The position numbers and the translations under genes are program-made. The notes under the pieces were generated by a model. The model ran no database searches and was not told where the DNA came from. It saw only the letters and a program-made list of their open reading frames with translations. A stretch of DNA of 64,000 nt from assembly GCF_000425145.1 (NCBI RefSeq), contig NZ_AULF01000015.1:51938-115937 (forward strand). Direction: 5' to 3'. Origin of the DNA: Pedobacter glucosidilyticus DSM 23534. GTDB taxonomy: Bacteria; Bacteroidota; Bacteroidia; Sphingobacteriales; Sphingobacteriaceae. Each line of letters starts with the position of its first letter. Position 1 is the stretch's first letter. Positions 36,981 through 45,230 of this stretch are shown piece by piece.

Positions 36981-38539
36981 TCTGCAAAAGCACCCATGAA
37001 ATTATAATTCACGATGGTTTTGCCAGCAAAATCTTTTAGACCTTCATCTGGTAGCCAATAATTTTGTTGCTCTATATTCTTTACTCGGATACCTTTGTTT
37101 AGCAACGGACTGTTTCCATCTAACTTAAAATTACTAGTGTTATTGATACCTGCATTTATGGTAAGTGGGGCAATAATTAAAGGGTTGTTGATTATAGGAT
37201 TAGCCTCTGTTAAATCAGTTATATGATATCCCCAATACGCATTATTATTAAAAAGTGCTGTTCTGCCTCCAGATTTTACCACTAGTTTACCGTTCCCAGC
37301 ATTGTGAAAAATATTATTGTAAAATCTGGCACTTTCTAAGGCTTCATCAGCAATTACAGGGCTGCTACCTTCTGCAAGTATAATGGTGTTATTATGGAAT
37401 ATACCAGAACCTCTAGGATTTGTCCAAACAGGAAAATCAAAAATGTGGTTACCTTTTTTTCCATCATTTACACTGATGTTATATCTTACAATAGCTTCGC
37501 TAGATGAGCCATAAATCAACATGAAACCACCTTCATTGTTATAACTATAATTGTACTGAACGATGGTTCTATAACTATCTAAATCAGCATCAAAAGCTTG
37601 CCCATCCATACTGCCTCTGGTATTATAAACCTCATTGTATTCAAATAAAGCTTCATCAGTACTTCTACACCATAAAGCAACGCCATGGTCTACCAAGTTT
37701 TCCGGAGCATTGTGGTTTTCATAAGCTATGTTGTGTGATATAACCGGACGATAAGCATAACGTACAATAACACCATCACCAGCACAATGATGAATTTTAT
37801 TATTCCTGATAATCAAATTCGTGATGGGTCTATTACCTCGAGTAGCTTTTTTTGCATCAGTTAAATTCGTGAAAATACCAACTCGGTTAATATTACCTAT
37901 TTCATTATTTTCAATTAAGATATTGTCTATTTTAGTATCAGGGCCACCAATAATACCTATACCTCCGGTGTTTTTACCTTTCATTTCAAAAGAATAATCC
38001 CCCATAATATCATGTATGTAATTATTAGTGATATGGAAATGCTTTTTCTCTCCTGGTTGTAAGGCTTGTATTAAAATACCTGTTCTATTTCCAATAACGT
38101 TGGTTTTATTACTTATTTCAAGATTGTTTATTTTCCAATAATCAACATTATCTAATAATATTACTTGGTTTACTTTTCCATTTCCCATGATATGAGGCTT
38201 TGCACCTTCTCCATAGGAAGATAAAACAACAGGAGCGTTTTCAACTCCAGACCCTTTTAGAACAAGTCTGCTTTCCCAAACAGAACCGCTTTTAAGTAAA
38301 ATAGAATCTCCGGGCTTGTAGGTTCTTATATTAACATTGTATAATGTTTTCCAAGGACTGTTTTTAGACCGACCATTGTTTTTATCATCGCCGTTAAGGG
38401 CATCTACATAGTAGTTGGTGTTACCATTAGCTGGCAATTCTTCAACTATTTGTTGCTTAGCTGTCTTACTACATGCAGCACCAACAAATAAATTAAACAG
38501 TAAAAGATAGGATAGGGTGAGTGAATTTCTCATGTTCAT
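36977..38539 (-). CDS. Right-handed beta-helix lipoprotein, possible polysaccharide lyase
   Basis: This 520-residue lipoprotein has its lipid-anchored Cys at about position 23 (FVGAACSK). The opening YYVDALNGDDKNNGRSKNSPWKTL and the run of Asn-rich repeats (NNYIHDI, NNEIGNI, NNKIHHCAGDGV, YNYSYNNEGG) mark a parallel beta-helix like those of pectate lyases and some glycoside hydrolases. A family number or activity cannot be assigned. It is opposite in strand to the SusC operon and shares the intergenic region with it, so it is probably under the same regulator. The third codon (38533) is an equally good ATG and lies at the usual distance from an AACCAATTTAA leader motif. Confidence 0.82.
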   Translation of the reverse strand: MNMRNSLTLSYLLLFNLFVGAACSKTAKQQIVEELPANGNTNYYVDALNGDDKNNGRSKNSPWKTLYNVNIRTYKPGDSILLKSGSVWESRLVLKGSGVENAPVVLSSYGEGAKPHIMGNGKVNQVILLDNVDYWKINNLEISNKTNVIGNRTGILIQALQPGEKKHFHITNNYIHDIMGDYSFEMKGKNTGGIGIIGGPDTKIDNILIENNEIGNINRVGIFTNLTDAKKATRGNRPITNLIIRNNKIHHCAGDGVIVRYAYRPVISHNIAYENHNAPENLVDHGVALWCRSTDEALFEYNEVYNTRGSMDGQAFDADLDSYRTIVQYNYSYNNEGGFMLIYGSSSEAIVRYNISVNDGKKGNHIFDFPVWTNPRGSGIFHNNTIILAEGSSPVIADEALESARFYNNIFHNAGNGKLVVKSGGRTALFNNNAYWGYHITDLTEANPIINNPLIIAPLTINAGINNTSNFKLDGNSPLLNKGIRVKNIEQQNYWLPDEGLKDFAGKTIVNYNFMGAFAD

Positions 38540-38750
38540 AATTGATTTAAATTGGTTTATTAAATGTGTTGTACACTTAAAAGAATTAATACTGCAAGCT
38601 ATATCAATTAGAAAGATATTAACCCCTTCAAATCATGCATATCTACCTCTTAAATCTTTTAGCTTTTTTTAGAATCATGGACTTTAATCTCTCAAAACAA
38701 AGGTTTTTAAAACTCTGAAAGATTTGTATGGCTAATGTGTAAGATTAGTA

Positions 38751-38783
38751 TTGGAAAGAAAATGAAGAGCCATAATACATTTG
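38751..38783 (+). promoter_or_regulatory. Promoter of the susC operon
   Basis: TTG (38751-38753), 22 bases and TACATTTG (38776-38783) match the Bacteroidota promoter form. Initiation near 38790 would give a leader of about 215 bases before susC, which contains the 27-codon ORF. Confidence 0.6.
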
Positions 38784-38808
38784 TTTTAGCTGAGTGCTAA
38801 AAGAAATT

Positions 38809-38892
38809 ATGGAAAAGAATCAAATAAAATTATTGTTAGTAGCTGCATCATTAATTCTTGTTATGTTTCTTTTCTTTCATTTAATAGTATAA
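38809..38892 (+). CDS. Possible 27-residue single-helix membrane peptide
   Basis: An ATG frame of 27 codons starts about 25 bases after the predicted promoter. It encodes a charged N-terminal stretch (MEKNQIK) followed by about 20 mostly hydrophobic residues, the form of a small transmembrane peptide. It could be a leader peptide that affects susC expression, a true microprotein, or chance. An AACCAATTTA motif follows five bases after its stop. Confidence 0.3.
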   Translation: MEKNQIKLLLVAASLILVMFLFFHLIV

Positions 38893-39005
38893 GCTAAACC
38901 AATTTATTAAACCACAGTCTTAATTCTTTTTTGATTTAGGATTGATTTAATGATATTGAACTAAGAGCATCTTAATCTCTTTACTAACCAATTTAAATTA
39001 ATGAT

Positions 39006-42000
39006 ATGAAACAATTTTATCAAAACTACGGAATACCCCGTTTTTTAGGAGTTTTTGTTTTCATGTGTTTGCTCTGTACAAATGCATTTTCACAAACTAA
39101 AATTCCTATTAAAGGTATTGTTACTGATGTTAAAGGAGAACCCCTGCCAGGTGTTGCAGTAAAGGTAAAAAATATAAATAGCACCGTTTTAACAGATATT
39201 GATGGTAGTTATAATATCAATATAACAACAGATAATGCAACCTTAATATTTTCTTATTTAGGGTTTGAAACCCAAGAAAAAGTAGTTGGTAATCAAAGAA
39301 ATATCAATATACAATTAAAAGAGTCTTTTAAAGATTTGGATGAAGTTGTAGTTATTGGTTATGGTACACAAACAAAAAGAGAGCTAACCGGCTCGGTTAG
39401 TTCTATCAAGGCAGATCAAATAGATCAGTTTGCTGGTGGTTCTATCAATACTAGTTTACAAGGAAGAATAGCTGGCTTACAAATTACCTCCAATTCTGGC
39501 GAGCCTGGTGCGGGTGCTAATATAACTTTAAGAGGTGTTTCTTCTATTAACGGAGCTAGTCAACCTTTATACATTATTGATGGAGTTGCAGTTAATAATG
39601 ATGCTTTTGAATCATTAAACGATGGAGCTTCTTTTAGTCCTTTAAATGATATTAACCCGGCAGATATAGAATCTATAGAGGTTCTACGTGATGCTGGTAC
39701 AGCCTCTATTTATGGGGCAAGAGCATCTAATGGCGTTATCATCATCACTACCAAAAAAGGTGCTGCAGGCAAGCCAGTTATGAACTTTGCTTATAACAGT
39801 GGTTTGGTAAGTATATCCAGAAAAATTGGAAATCTTAATGCTGCTCAATTTAGAGAAGCAAATTACGATGCTAATTTTAATGCAACCGGAGTACCTCCTA
39901 ATAGGGTGCCTTTGTATGATTCTTTACATCCATACTTTAGAAATTCATTTAATTGGCAAGACATCATGTACCGCGAAACTTATCAGCAAAAGCTAGATTT
40001 TAGCGTTAGTGGTAGCTCAAAAGAGAAAAACGTTGACTACTACATAAGTGCAGGTTTTAGAGATTTAGCACCCATAGTTGTAGAAACTAAATACAACCAA
40101 ATTTTTGGTAATGCTAAAGTAAATTACAAAATCAGTAATGCTATAAAAGGTTCTACAACTTTTAATCTTTCTAATTATGGGTATAATAGACAGGATAATA
40201 GCATTATCTCAAGGTATTTAACTACCATGCCTGTTTATGCTCCTTACGACCCTATAACAGGTAATATTATTCCTTTATTTGAGGCTTCTAAAACCAACCC
40301 TTTAGCACAAGCACAATTTGTTACCAATGATATTAAACGTTGGAGATTAATTGGAAAGCAAGAAGTTGGTGCTAATATTACTAAAGCATTAGAATTTAAA
40401 AGTAGTATAGCCTTAGATTTTAGTAATACAGAGGCATTTTATTACTCGCCCCCAATTTTGGCAACTAACTCTTCAGGCAGATCTGTTTTTAGTGATTACC
40501 GTCCCGAGCTAAGAACCATGTTTGAAAATGTTAATACTTTATCTTATAGCACTAAAATTAAAAAAGACCATAGCTTAAGTTTATTATTAGGGCAGTCTTA
40601 TCAAATATTTAATTCCAATGCTACTTTCGTAAGAGGTATCGGAAATATTGATAATCAAATAACTTCTATTAGTGGTTCTGCTAGTATAGCAAACTTTAGC
40701 CAAAGCGAGCAGCAAAACGTATTACTTTCTTATTTTACTAGGGCTAATTATAATTATAAAGGAAAGTATTTATTCTCCTTTATCATGCGTAGAGATGGTT
40801 CTTCAAGGTTTGGCGAGCGCTATCAAAATGCTTATTTTCCTTCTTTATCTGGTGGATGGAGATTTTCTCAAGAATCTTTCATGAAGAACTATAAATGGCT
40901 TTATGATGGAAAAATTAGAGCTAGTTATGGTATCACTGGAAATCAAAGTATTGGTAATTATGCTTCTCAAGGAGCTATTACAAGAGCAGGTTCTTATTTA
41001 GGTGAACTTTCTTTGGTTGCTGATGCTTTGGGTAATAATGATTTAAGATGGGAAACCACAAAGCAGTTTGACTTAGGGGTTGATTTATCTTTCCTTAAAG
41101 GAAGATTAAATCTTACAGCCGATTATTATACCAAAAACAGCGACGATTTACTATTTAACGTACAAATACCTTCACAAACAGGTTACAGCATTATTCCTTT
41201 CAACTTTGGAAGCTTAAGTAATCAAGGTTTTGAGTTAAGTGTTGATGGAATTATCATAGACAAAGCCTTTAGGTGGTCTTCTTCATTTACCTTGGGTACT
41301 AATAGAAATAGGGTAACATCTTTACCTGGTGGAGAAGATTACCGTCCAAATCCTTTTAGTTTAGCAAGAGTTGGCGAAGCAGTTGGTGTTTTCTACGGAT
41401 TTAGAGCTTTAGGTATTTATGCTAGGGATGAAGATAATGTTTATATAGATGCAAATGGTGTTTCTTCGCAATACAGAAGAGGCTCTGCTAATGGTGATAT
41501 TTACAAAGGTGGGGATGTAATTTATGAAGACATCAACGACGATGGAATTATAGATATCAATGATTTACAAATTATTGGTAACCCAACACCTAGAGCATTT
41601 GGCGGTTTGCAAAATACTTTTGCTTACAAACGTTTTACATTTAGTGTATTTGTAAATTATGTTTTTGGTAATCAAATCTTCAACCAATTAAATAGAAATC
41701 AGGATAGTAACCAATTTGACCCTAACTATTCTGATAAACAATTAAGAAGATGGAGACAGCAAGGAGATGTAACCGATATACCAAGATTGGTTAAAGGAGA
41801 CCCGATGCAAAGCTATGCTATCAGTAGCAGATTTGTTGAAGATGGTTCTTTTATCAGATTCCAAAATGTGGCATTATCTTATAGTTTACCTGCAAAAACA
41901 ATCAGCAAATTGGGTTTAACCAATGCTAATATTGGTATAAACGTACAAAATCTTTTAACCCTAGGAAGCTATACTGGTTACGACCCCGAGGTAAGTTCTG

Positions 42001-42086
42001 GCGCTAATCCATTAGGCTTTGGTATTGATAATGGTGCTTTCCCAAAAACTCGTTCTTATAACCTATCCTTAAACGTTAAATTTTAA
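39006..42086 (+). CDS. SusC/RagA-type TonB-linked outer-membrane glycan importer
   Basis: This 1,026-residue TonB-dependent transporter has a signal peptide (about 1-30), a CarboxypepD_reg-like domain (about 35-118; GIVTDVKGEPLPGVAVKVKN), the family's DEVVVIGYGTQ stretch and a plug domain (ITLRGVSSINGASQPLYIIDG, IEVLRDAGTASIYGARASNGVI). A 22-strand barrel follows and ends in a strand finishing with Phe (NLSLNVKF). It forms the pore beneath the SusD lid and imports oligosaccharides using TonB energy. It is first in the run SusC, SusD (4-base gap), FAS1 lipoprotein (11-base gap). A promoter about 225 bases upstream and the HTCS gene nearby point to induced expression. Confidence 0.97.
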   Translation: MKQFYQNYGIPRFLGVFVFMCLLCTNAFSQTKIPIKGIVTDVKGEPLPGVAVKVKNINSTVLTDIDGSYNINITTDNATLIFSYLGFETQEKVVGNQRNINIQLKESFKDLDEVVVIGYGTQTKRELTGSVSSIKADQIDQFAGGSINTSLQGRIAGLQITSNSGEPGAGANITLRGVSSINGASQPLYIIDGVAVNNDAFESLNDGASFSPLNDINPADIESIEVLRDAGTASIYGARASNGVIIITTKKGAAGKPVMNFAYNSGLVSISRKIGNLNAAQFREANYDANFNATGVPPNRVPLYDSLHPYFRNSFNWQDIMYRETYQQKLDFSVSGSSKEKNVDYYISAGFRDLAPIVVETKYNQIFGNAKVNYKISNAIKGSTTFNLSNYGYNRQDNSIISRYLTTMPVYAPYDPITGNIIPLFEASKTNPLAQAQFVTNDIKRWRLIGKQEVGANITKALEFKSSIALDFSNTEAFYYSPPILATNSSGRSVFSDYRPELRTMFENVNTLSYSTKIKKDHSLSLLLGQSYQIFNSNATFVRGIGNIDNQITSISGSASIANFSQSEQQNVLLSYFTRANYNYKGKYLFSFIMRRDGSSRFGERYQNAYFPSLSGGWRFSQESFMKNYKWLYDGKIRASYGITGNQSIGNYASQGAITRAGSYLGELSLVADALGNNDLRWETTKQFDLGVDLSFLKGRLNLTADYYTKNSDDLLFNVQIPSQTGYSIIPFNFGSLSNQGFELSVDGIIIDKAFRWSSSFTLGTNRNRVTSLPGGEDYRPNPFSLARVGEAVGVFYGFRALGIYARDEDNVYIDANGVSSQYRRGSANGDIYKGGDVIYEDINDDGIIDINDLQIIGNPTPRAFGGLQNTFAYKRFTFSVFVNYVFGNQIFNQLNRNQDSNQFDPNYSDKQLRRWRQQGDVTDIPRLVKGDPMQSYAISSRFVEDGSFIRFQNVALSYSLPAKTISKLGLTNANIGINVQNLLTLGSYTGYDPEVSSGANPLGFGIDNGAFPKTRSYNLSLNVKF

Positions 42087-42090
42087 TTAT

Positions 42091-43602
42091 ATGAAAACTA
42101 AAATTCAACATATTCTCATAGCAATCAGCTTTTTAGTTGTATTTGCCTCTTGTAACTCGGTTTTAGATAAAGATCCACTTACAGAATATACTTATGATAA
42201 TTTTTGGAACGAGCCCGCACAAGCTAGTGCAGCTTTAAGTGGTGCATATTTCCGATTGCAATCTACCTTAAATACAGAGTTTATCAGTTATGGTGAAGCC
42301 AGAGCTGATATTTTAGAGGTTACCAGACCTGATAATGTAACTACTCTAGCATTACAAAATAACACCCTCAACCCTGATTTAGGTTTAACCGATTGGACAA
42401 ATTTCTATCGTGTTATAGGTCAAGCTAACCTCATCATCAAAAATGTTCAAGAAATGAGGGCTAAAGGTTTGTATGTAAATCAAGATGCTGAGTATAACAG
42501 AGTTTTAGGTCAAGCACTTGGTTTAAGAGCACTTTGCTATTTGTATATGGTTAAAGTTTGGGGAGCAGTACCATTAATTACAGAACCTGTTATAAGTAAT
42601 GGTGATATTAATGCATTTAAAACCCCTCGTACCGATAGTATACAGGTTTACAATCAAATAGTAGCGGATTTGTTAAGAGCACAACCTTTGTTACCTGTAT
42701 CTTATAGCGATGCTAGAAAAACCAGAGCAACTTTAACCAGAGGTGGAATTGATGCTATATTAACTGATTATTACATGTGGCGAAATGATTTAGATAGCGC
42801 TTTAGTTACATCAGCAAGAATTTTAGGTAACTCCCAATACAGATTAGCTAATTTATATGACCCTGCTATAGATTATCTGGCAAGACCACAGGTTGATATT
42901 GATAATACAGAATACGCCAAAATGTTTATTGATGGTTTCGGTCCTGAGTCTATCTTTGAAATGGCCTTTAGCTTTGATGAAGGTACCACATCAGGGTTAA
43001 TTTCTTTATTTGGAGGTGGACCGGGTTTAGCTCAGTATTTTGCCAAATCAGAATTTGCATCAAAATTTCTCCCGACTGATTTAAGAGTGTTTGCTAATTT
43101 TAAATCTGATGTTCAGATATTTAAAATGTTCCCCAAAGGAACCTTTGATAGGGTTACTGCTAATGATAAAAATGTTATCCTTTACCGTTTAGCAGATATA
43201 ATGTTGATGAGAGCTGAAGCTTTAACATTAAAAGGAGATAGAAATGGTGCTTGGGCCTTACTAGGAAAGGTGAGAGAGCGTGTTTTTGGCATAGCTTCTT
43301 CAACCAACAATTATAATAATGATATTACAGGACCTACAGGTTTAGATGCAAAAGCAGCGTTTTTAGCGTTAAGTGTACAAGAAGCTCATGATGTAATTCT
43401 AGAAGAAAGACAAAAAGAACTATGTTTTGAAGGTAAAAGATGGTTTGATTTGGTAAGAACTGGCAGGGTATTTACTACCAAAGTAACCGTTAATAATACA
43501 GAACGCCCCCTTGTAGTTAACGCAGAGAATATATTATTCCCTATCAACCTTAATATCATTAGACAAAACCCTTTAATAGAGCAAAATAATTTCTATAAAT
43601 AA
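42091..43602 (+). CDS. SusD/RagB-type surface glycan-binding lipoprotein
   Basis: This 503-residue lipoprotein has its anchor Cys near residue 21 (VVFASCNSVLDKDPL). Family features are the N-terminal TPR-like helices (EPAQASAALSGAYFRL; LIIKNVQEMR; LGQALGLRALCYLYMVKVWGAVPLI) and the C-terminal VILYRLADIMLMRAEAL and EERQKELCFEGKRWFDLVRTG blocks. It covers the SusC pore from outside and binds the incoming glycan. The start lies four bases after the susC stop. The length is typical, and no truncation or frameshift is visible. Confidence 0.97.
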   Translation: MKTKIQHILIAISFLVVFASCNSVLDKDPLTEYTYDNFWNEPAQASAALSGAYFRLQSTLNTEFISYGEARADILEVTRPDNVTTLALQNNTLNPDLGLTDWTNFYRVIGQANLIIKNVQEMRAKGLYVNQDAEYNRVLGQALGLRALCYLYMVKVWGAVPLITEPVISNGDINAFKTPRTDSIQVYNQIVADLLRAQPLLPVSYSDARKTRATLTRGGIDAILTDYYMWRNDLDSALVTSARILGNSQYRLANLYDPAIDYLARPQVDIDNTEYAKMFIDGFGPESIFEMAFSFDEGTTSGLISLFGGGPGLAQYFAKSEFASKFLPTDLRVFANFKSDVQIFKMFPKGTFDRVTANDKNVILYRLADIMLMRAEALTLKGDRNGAWALLGKVRERVFGIASSTNNYNNDITGPTGLDAKAAFLALSVQEAHDVILEERQKELCFEGKRWFDLVRTGRVFTTKVTVNNTERPLVVNAENILFPINLNIIRQNPLIEQNNFYK

Positions 43603-43613
43603 ATCAGGAAAAT

Positions 43614-45131
43614 ATGAAAGCATTAATAAAATCAATGGTTTGTTTGCTGATAGTAGCTATCGGCTTAACTTCCTGTGAAAAATTTTCTGTCCTTAAAAGT
43701 GTTGATATTGACCATCAGCCAGCCGGACAAAATCTATTAAATAAAACCATTTGGGAATTTTTATCTGAAAATAACTTTCATGAAAATGATTCTACAAACG
43801 TTGGTTTATTTGGAAGAGCTATAGAACATGCTGGCTTAAAAGATTTATTAAATCAGCAAGATGCAAGCTTGACAGTAATTATACCCACAAATAATACTTT
43901 AAGATCATTTTTAACAGGATTGGGTTATGCTACAGTTACAGATGTGCCTCCCGTTGTACTAAAAAATTTATTGTTAAATCTTATTACAGATACAAAAGTG
44001 CGTTCTTTTGATTTAGAAGCAGGTAAAAACACAGCTTTTGTAAGTTTAAGTAATGATAGCTTATACTTTAGCAGAACGGTTACTGTATCAAACGAATATG
44101 TTTTAACAGTTAATTCTCCAACAACTTCAAATTCAATAAGTACATCAGTTAGAACTCAAAATCTAGAGTTTAAGAATGGTGCGGGGCATGTTGTCAATAA
44201 CTTTACCCATTATATTGGTGCAGTTAATCCTCCTGATAGTATTAATACTAATTTAGTTGATTTTTTAAGTGATACCATTTATGTATCAAAAGATACTTAC
44301 AACCAAAACGGAAGTACCGCAAATAAAAATAGAAACCACGGTACTTTACTAGAAACCATTACAAAATTAGTAAACGCCACAGGTAACAACGCCAATTTTG
44401 CTAGAAGGATATTAACGCAGTTCCCTGTAAGACAACCTAGATTTAATGATAGAATTGGTACAGTTAAATTAGAAATGTATTTTCATAATATTACCGGACC
44501 AGCAAATTTAAATTTCTATGAAGACCAAAATGTAGATTTTAATGAGCTAACCGTAAATTGGAATAATATGCCTGTGTATGGAGCCTCTCCAATAGCAAGT
44601 ATAAATGTCACTACAGCTTTAAGAAATACTTGGCAAAATGTTGATATTTCACCCGTTTACATTTCTGCGTTAGCGAATGGAAAAACCTTCATGAATATTG
44701 GTGCATCTATTTCTGCCGACCAAACCATTGGCTTTAGAACAAAAGAGTTTGATGGTGGTCGTTTCAGAGCTAGGATTATTCTAAACAGTCCTCCTGTAAC
44801 CATTATTAGCCCTGTTAATAATAATCCTTTAGATGTTGAGCTATCAAAAAAAGTTAAAGCTTTAACTTTAAACGAGTTACAATTTACAGGTACTGCTAAT
44901 AAAAATATAACTTTTACCATTACTAGTTTACCTCAAAATGGTTTTATCGTTATCAATGGTTTACCTGCTAACGTAAATTCATCTTTTACACAAGAGCAAA
45001 TAACCAGAGGAGTTGTTAAATATCTATATGCAGGCACTACAGCAGGTACAGATTCTTTTGCTGTAGAAGCTAAAGACTTTCAAGGTGGTATTTATAATGA
45101 CATCGTTAATCTAGCTATTAATATCAGATAG
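43614..45131 (+). CDS. FAS1-domain lipoprotein in the SusE position, likely surface glycan-binding
   Basis: This 505-residue lipoprotein (LTSCEKF, Cys near residue 21) has three parts. Residues about 40-205 resemble a fasciclin (FAS1) domain (TIWEFLSEN, AIEHAGLKDLL, TVIIPTNNTLRSFL, FKNGAGHVVNN). Residues about 215-390 look like a DNRLRE-type beta-sandwich (ELTVNWNNMPVYG, WQNVDISPVYIS, NIGASISADQTIGFRTKEFDGGRF is the kind seen). Residues about 395-505 resemble a cadherin/CSPG-like repeat (FTQEQITRGVVKYLYAGTTAGTDSFAVEAKD). No enzyme motif is seen. Its place after SusD and its architecture suggest that it binds glycan or cell-wall material on the surface. A hairpin separates it from the enzyme genes. 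Confidence 0.8.
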   Translation: MKALIKSMVCLLIVAIGLTSCEKFSVLKSVDIDHQPAGQNLLNKTIWEFLSENNFHENDSTNVGLFGRAIEHAGLKDLLNQQDASLTVIIPTNNTLRSFLTGLGYATVTDVPPVVLKNLLLNLITDTKVRSFDLEAGKNTAFVSLSNDSLYFSRTVTVSNEYVLTVNSPTTSNSISTSVRTQNLEFKNGAGHVVNNFTHYIGAVNPPDSINTNLVDFLSDTIYVSKDTYNQNGSTANKNRNHGTLLETITKLVNATGNNANFARRILTQFPVRQPRFNDRIGTVKLEMYFHNITGPANLNFYEDQNVDFNELTVNWNNMPVYGASPIASINVTTALRNTWQNVDISPVYISALANGKTFMNIGASISADQTIGFRTKEFDGGRFRARIILNSPPVTIISPVNNNPLDVELSKKVKALTLNELQFTGTANKNITFTITSLPQNGFIVINGLPANVNSSFTQEQITRGVVKYLYAGTTAGTDSFAVEAKDFQGGIYNDIVNLAINIR

Positions 45132-45150
45132 TAAAATCTAAATACAATGT

Positions 45151-45187
45151 AGGCCCTATCTTATTTCAAGATAGGATAGGGCTTTAT
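45151..45187 (+). terminator. Hairpin between the SusCD-FAS1 genes and the enzyme genes
   Basis: CCTATCTT and AAGATAGG form a stem with an ATTTC loop, extended imperfectly by GGCCC and AGGGC and followed by TTTATT. It could end or attenuate transcription, so that uptake genes are expressed more than enzymes. Confidence 0.55.
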
Positions 45188-45230
45188 TGCTCAAAATAAA
45201 CCAATTCTTAAATCATTTTAAAGGCATTTT

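Larger units (their letters stand above)
38540..39005. other. Divergent control region of the polysaccharide locus
   Basis: This 466-base gap between the beta-helix gene (minus) and susC (plus) holds a good Bacteroidota promoter (38751-38783), a possible 27-codon ORF (38809-38892) and three copies of an AACCAATTTA motif (38547-38557 minus, 38897-38906 and 38986-38996 plus). The stretch 38570-38750 upstream of the promoter is where the hybrid regulator would be expected to bind. I could not pick out a clear direct repeat there by eye. Confidence 0.6.
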
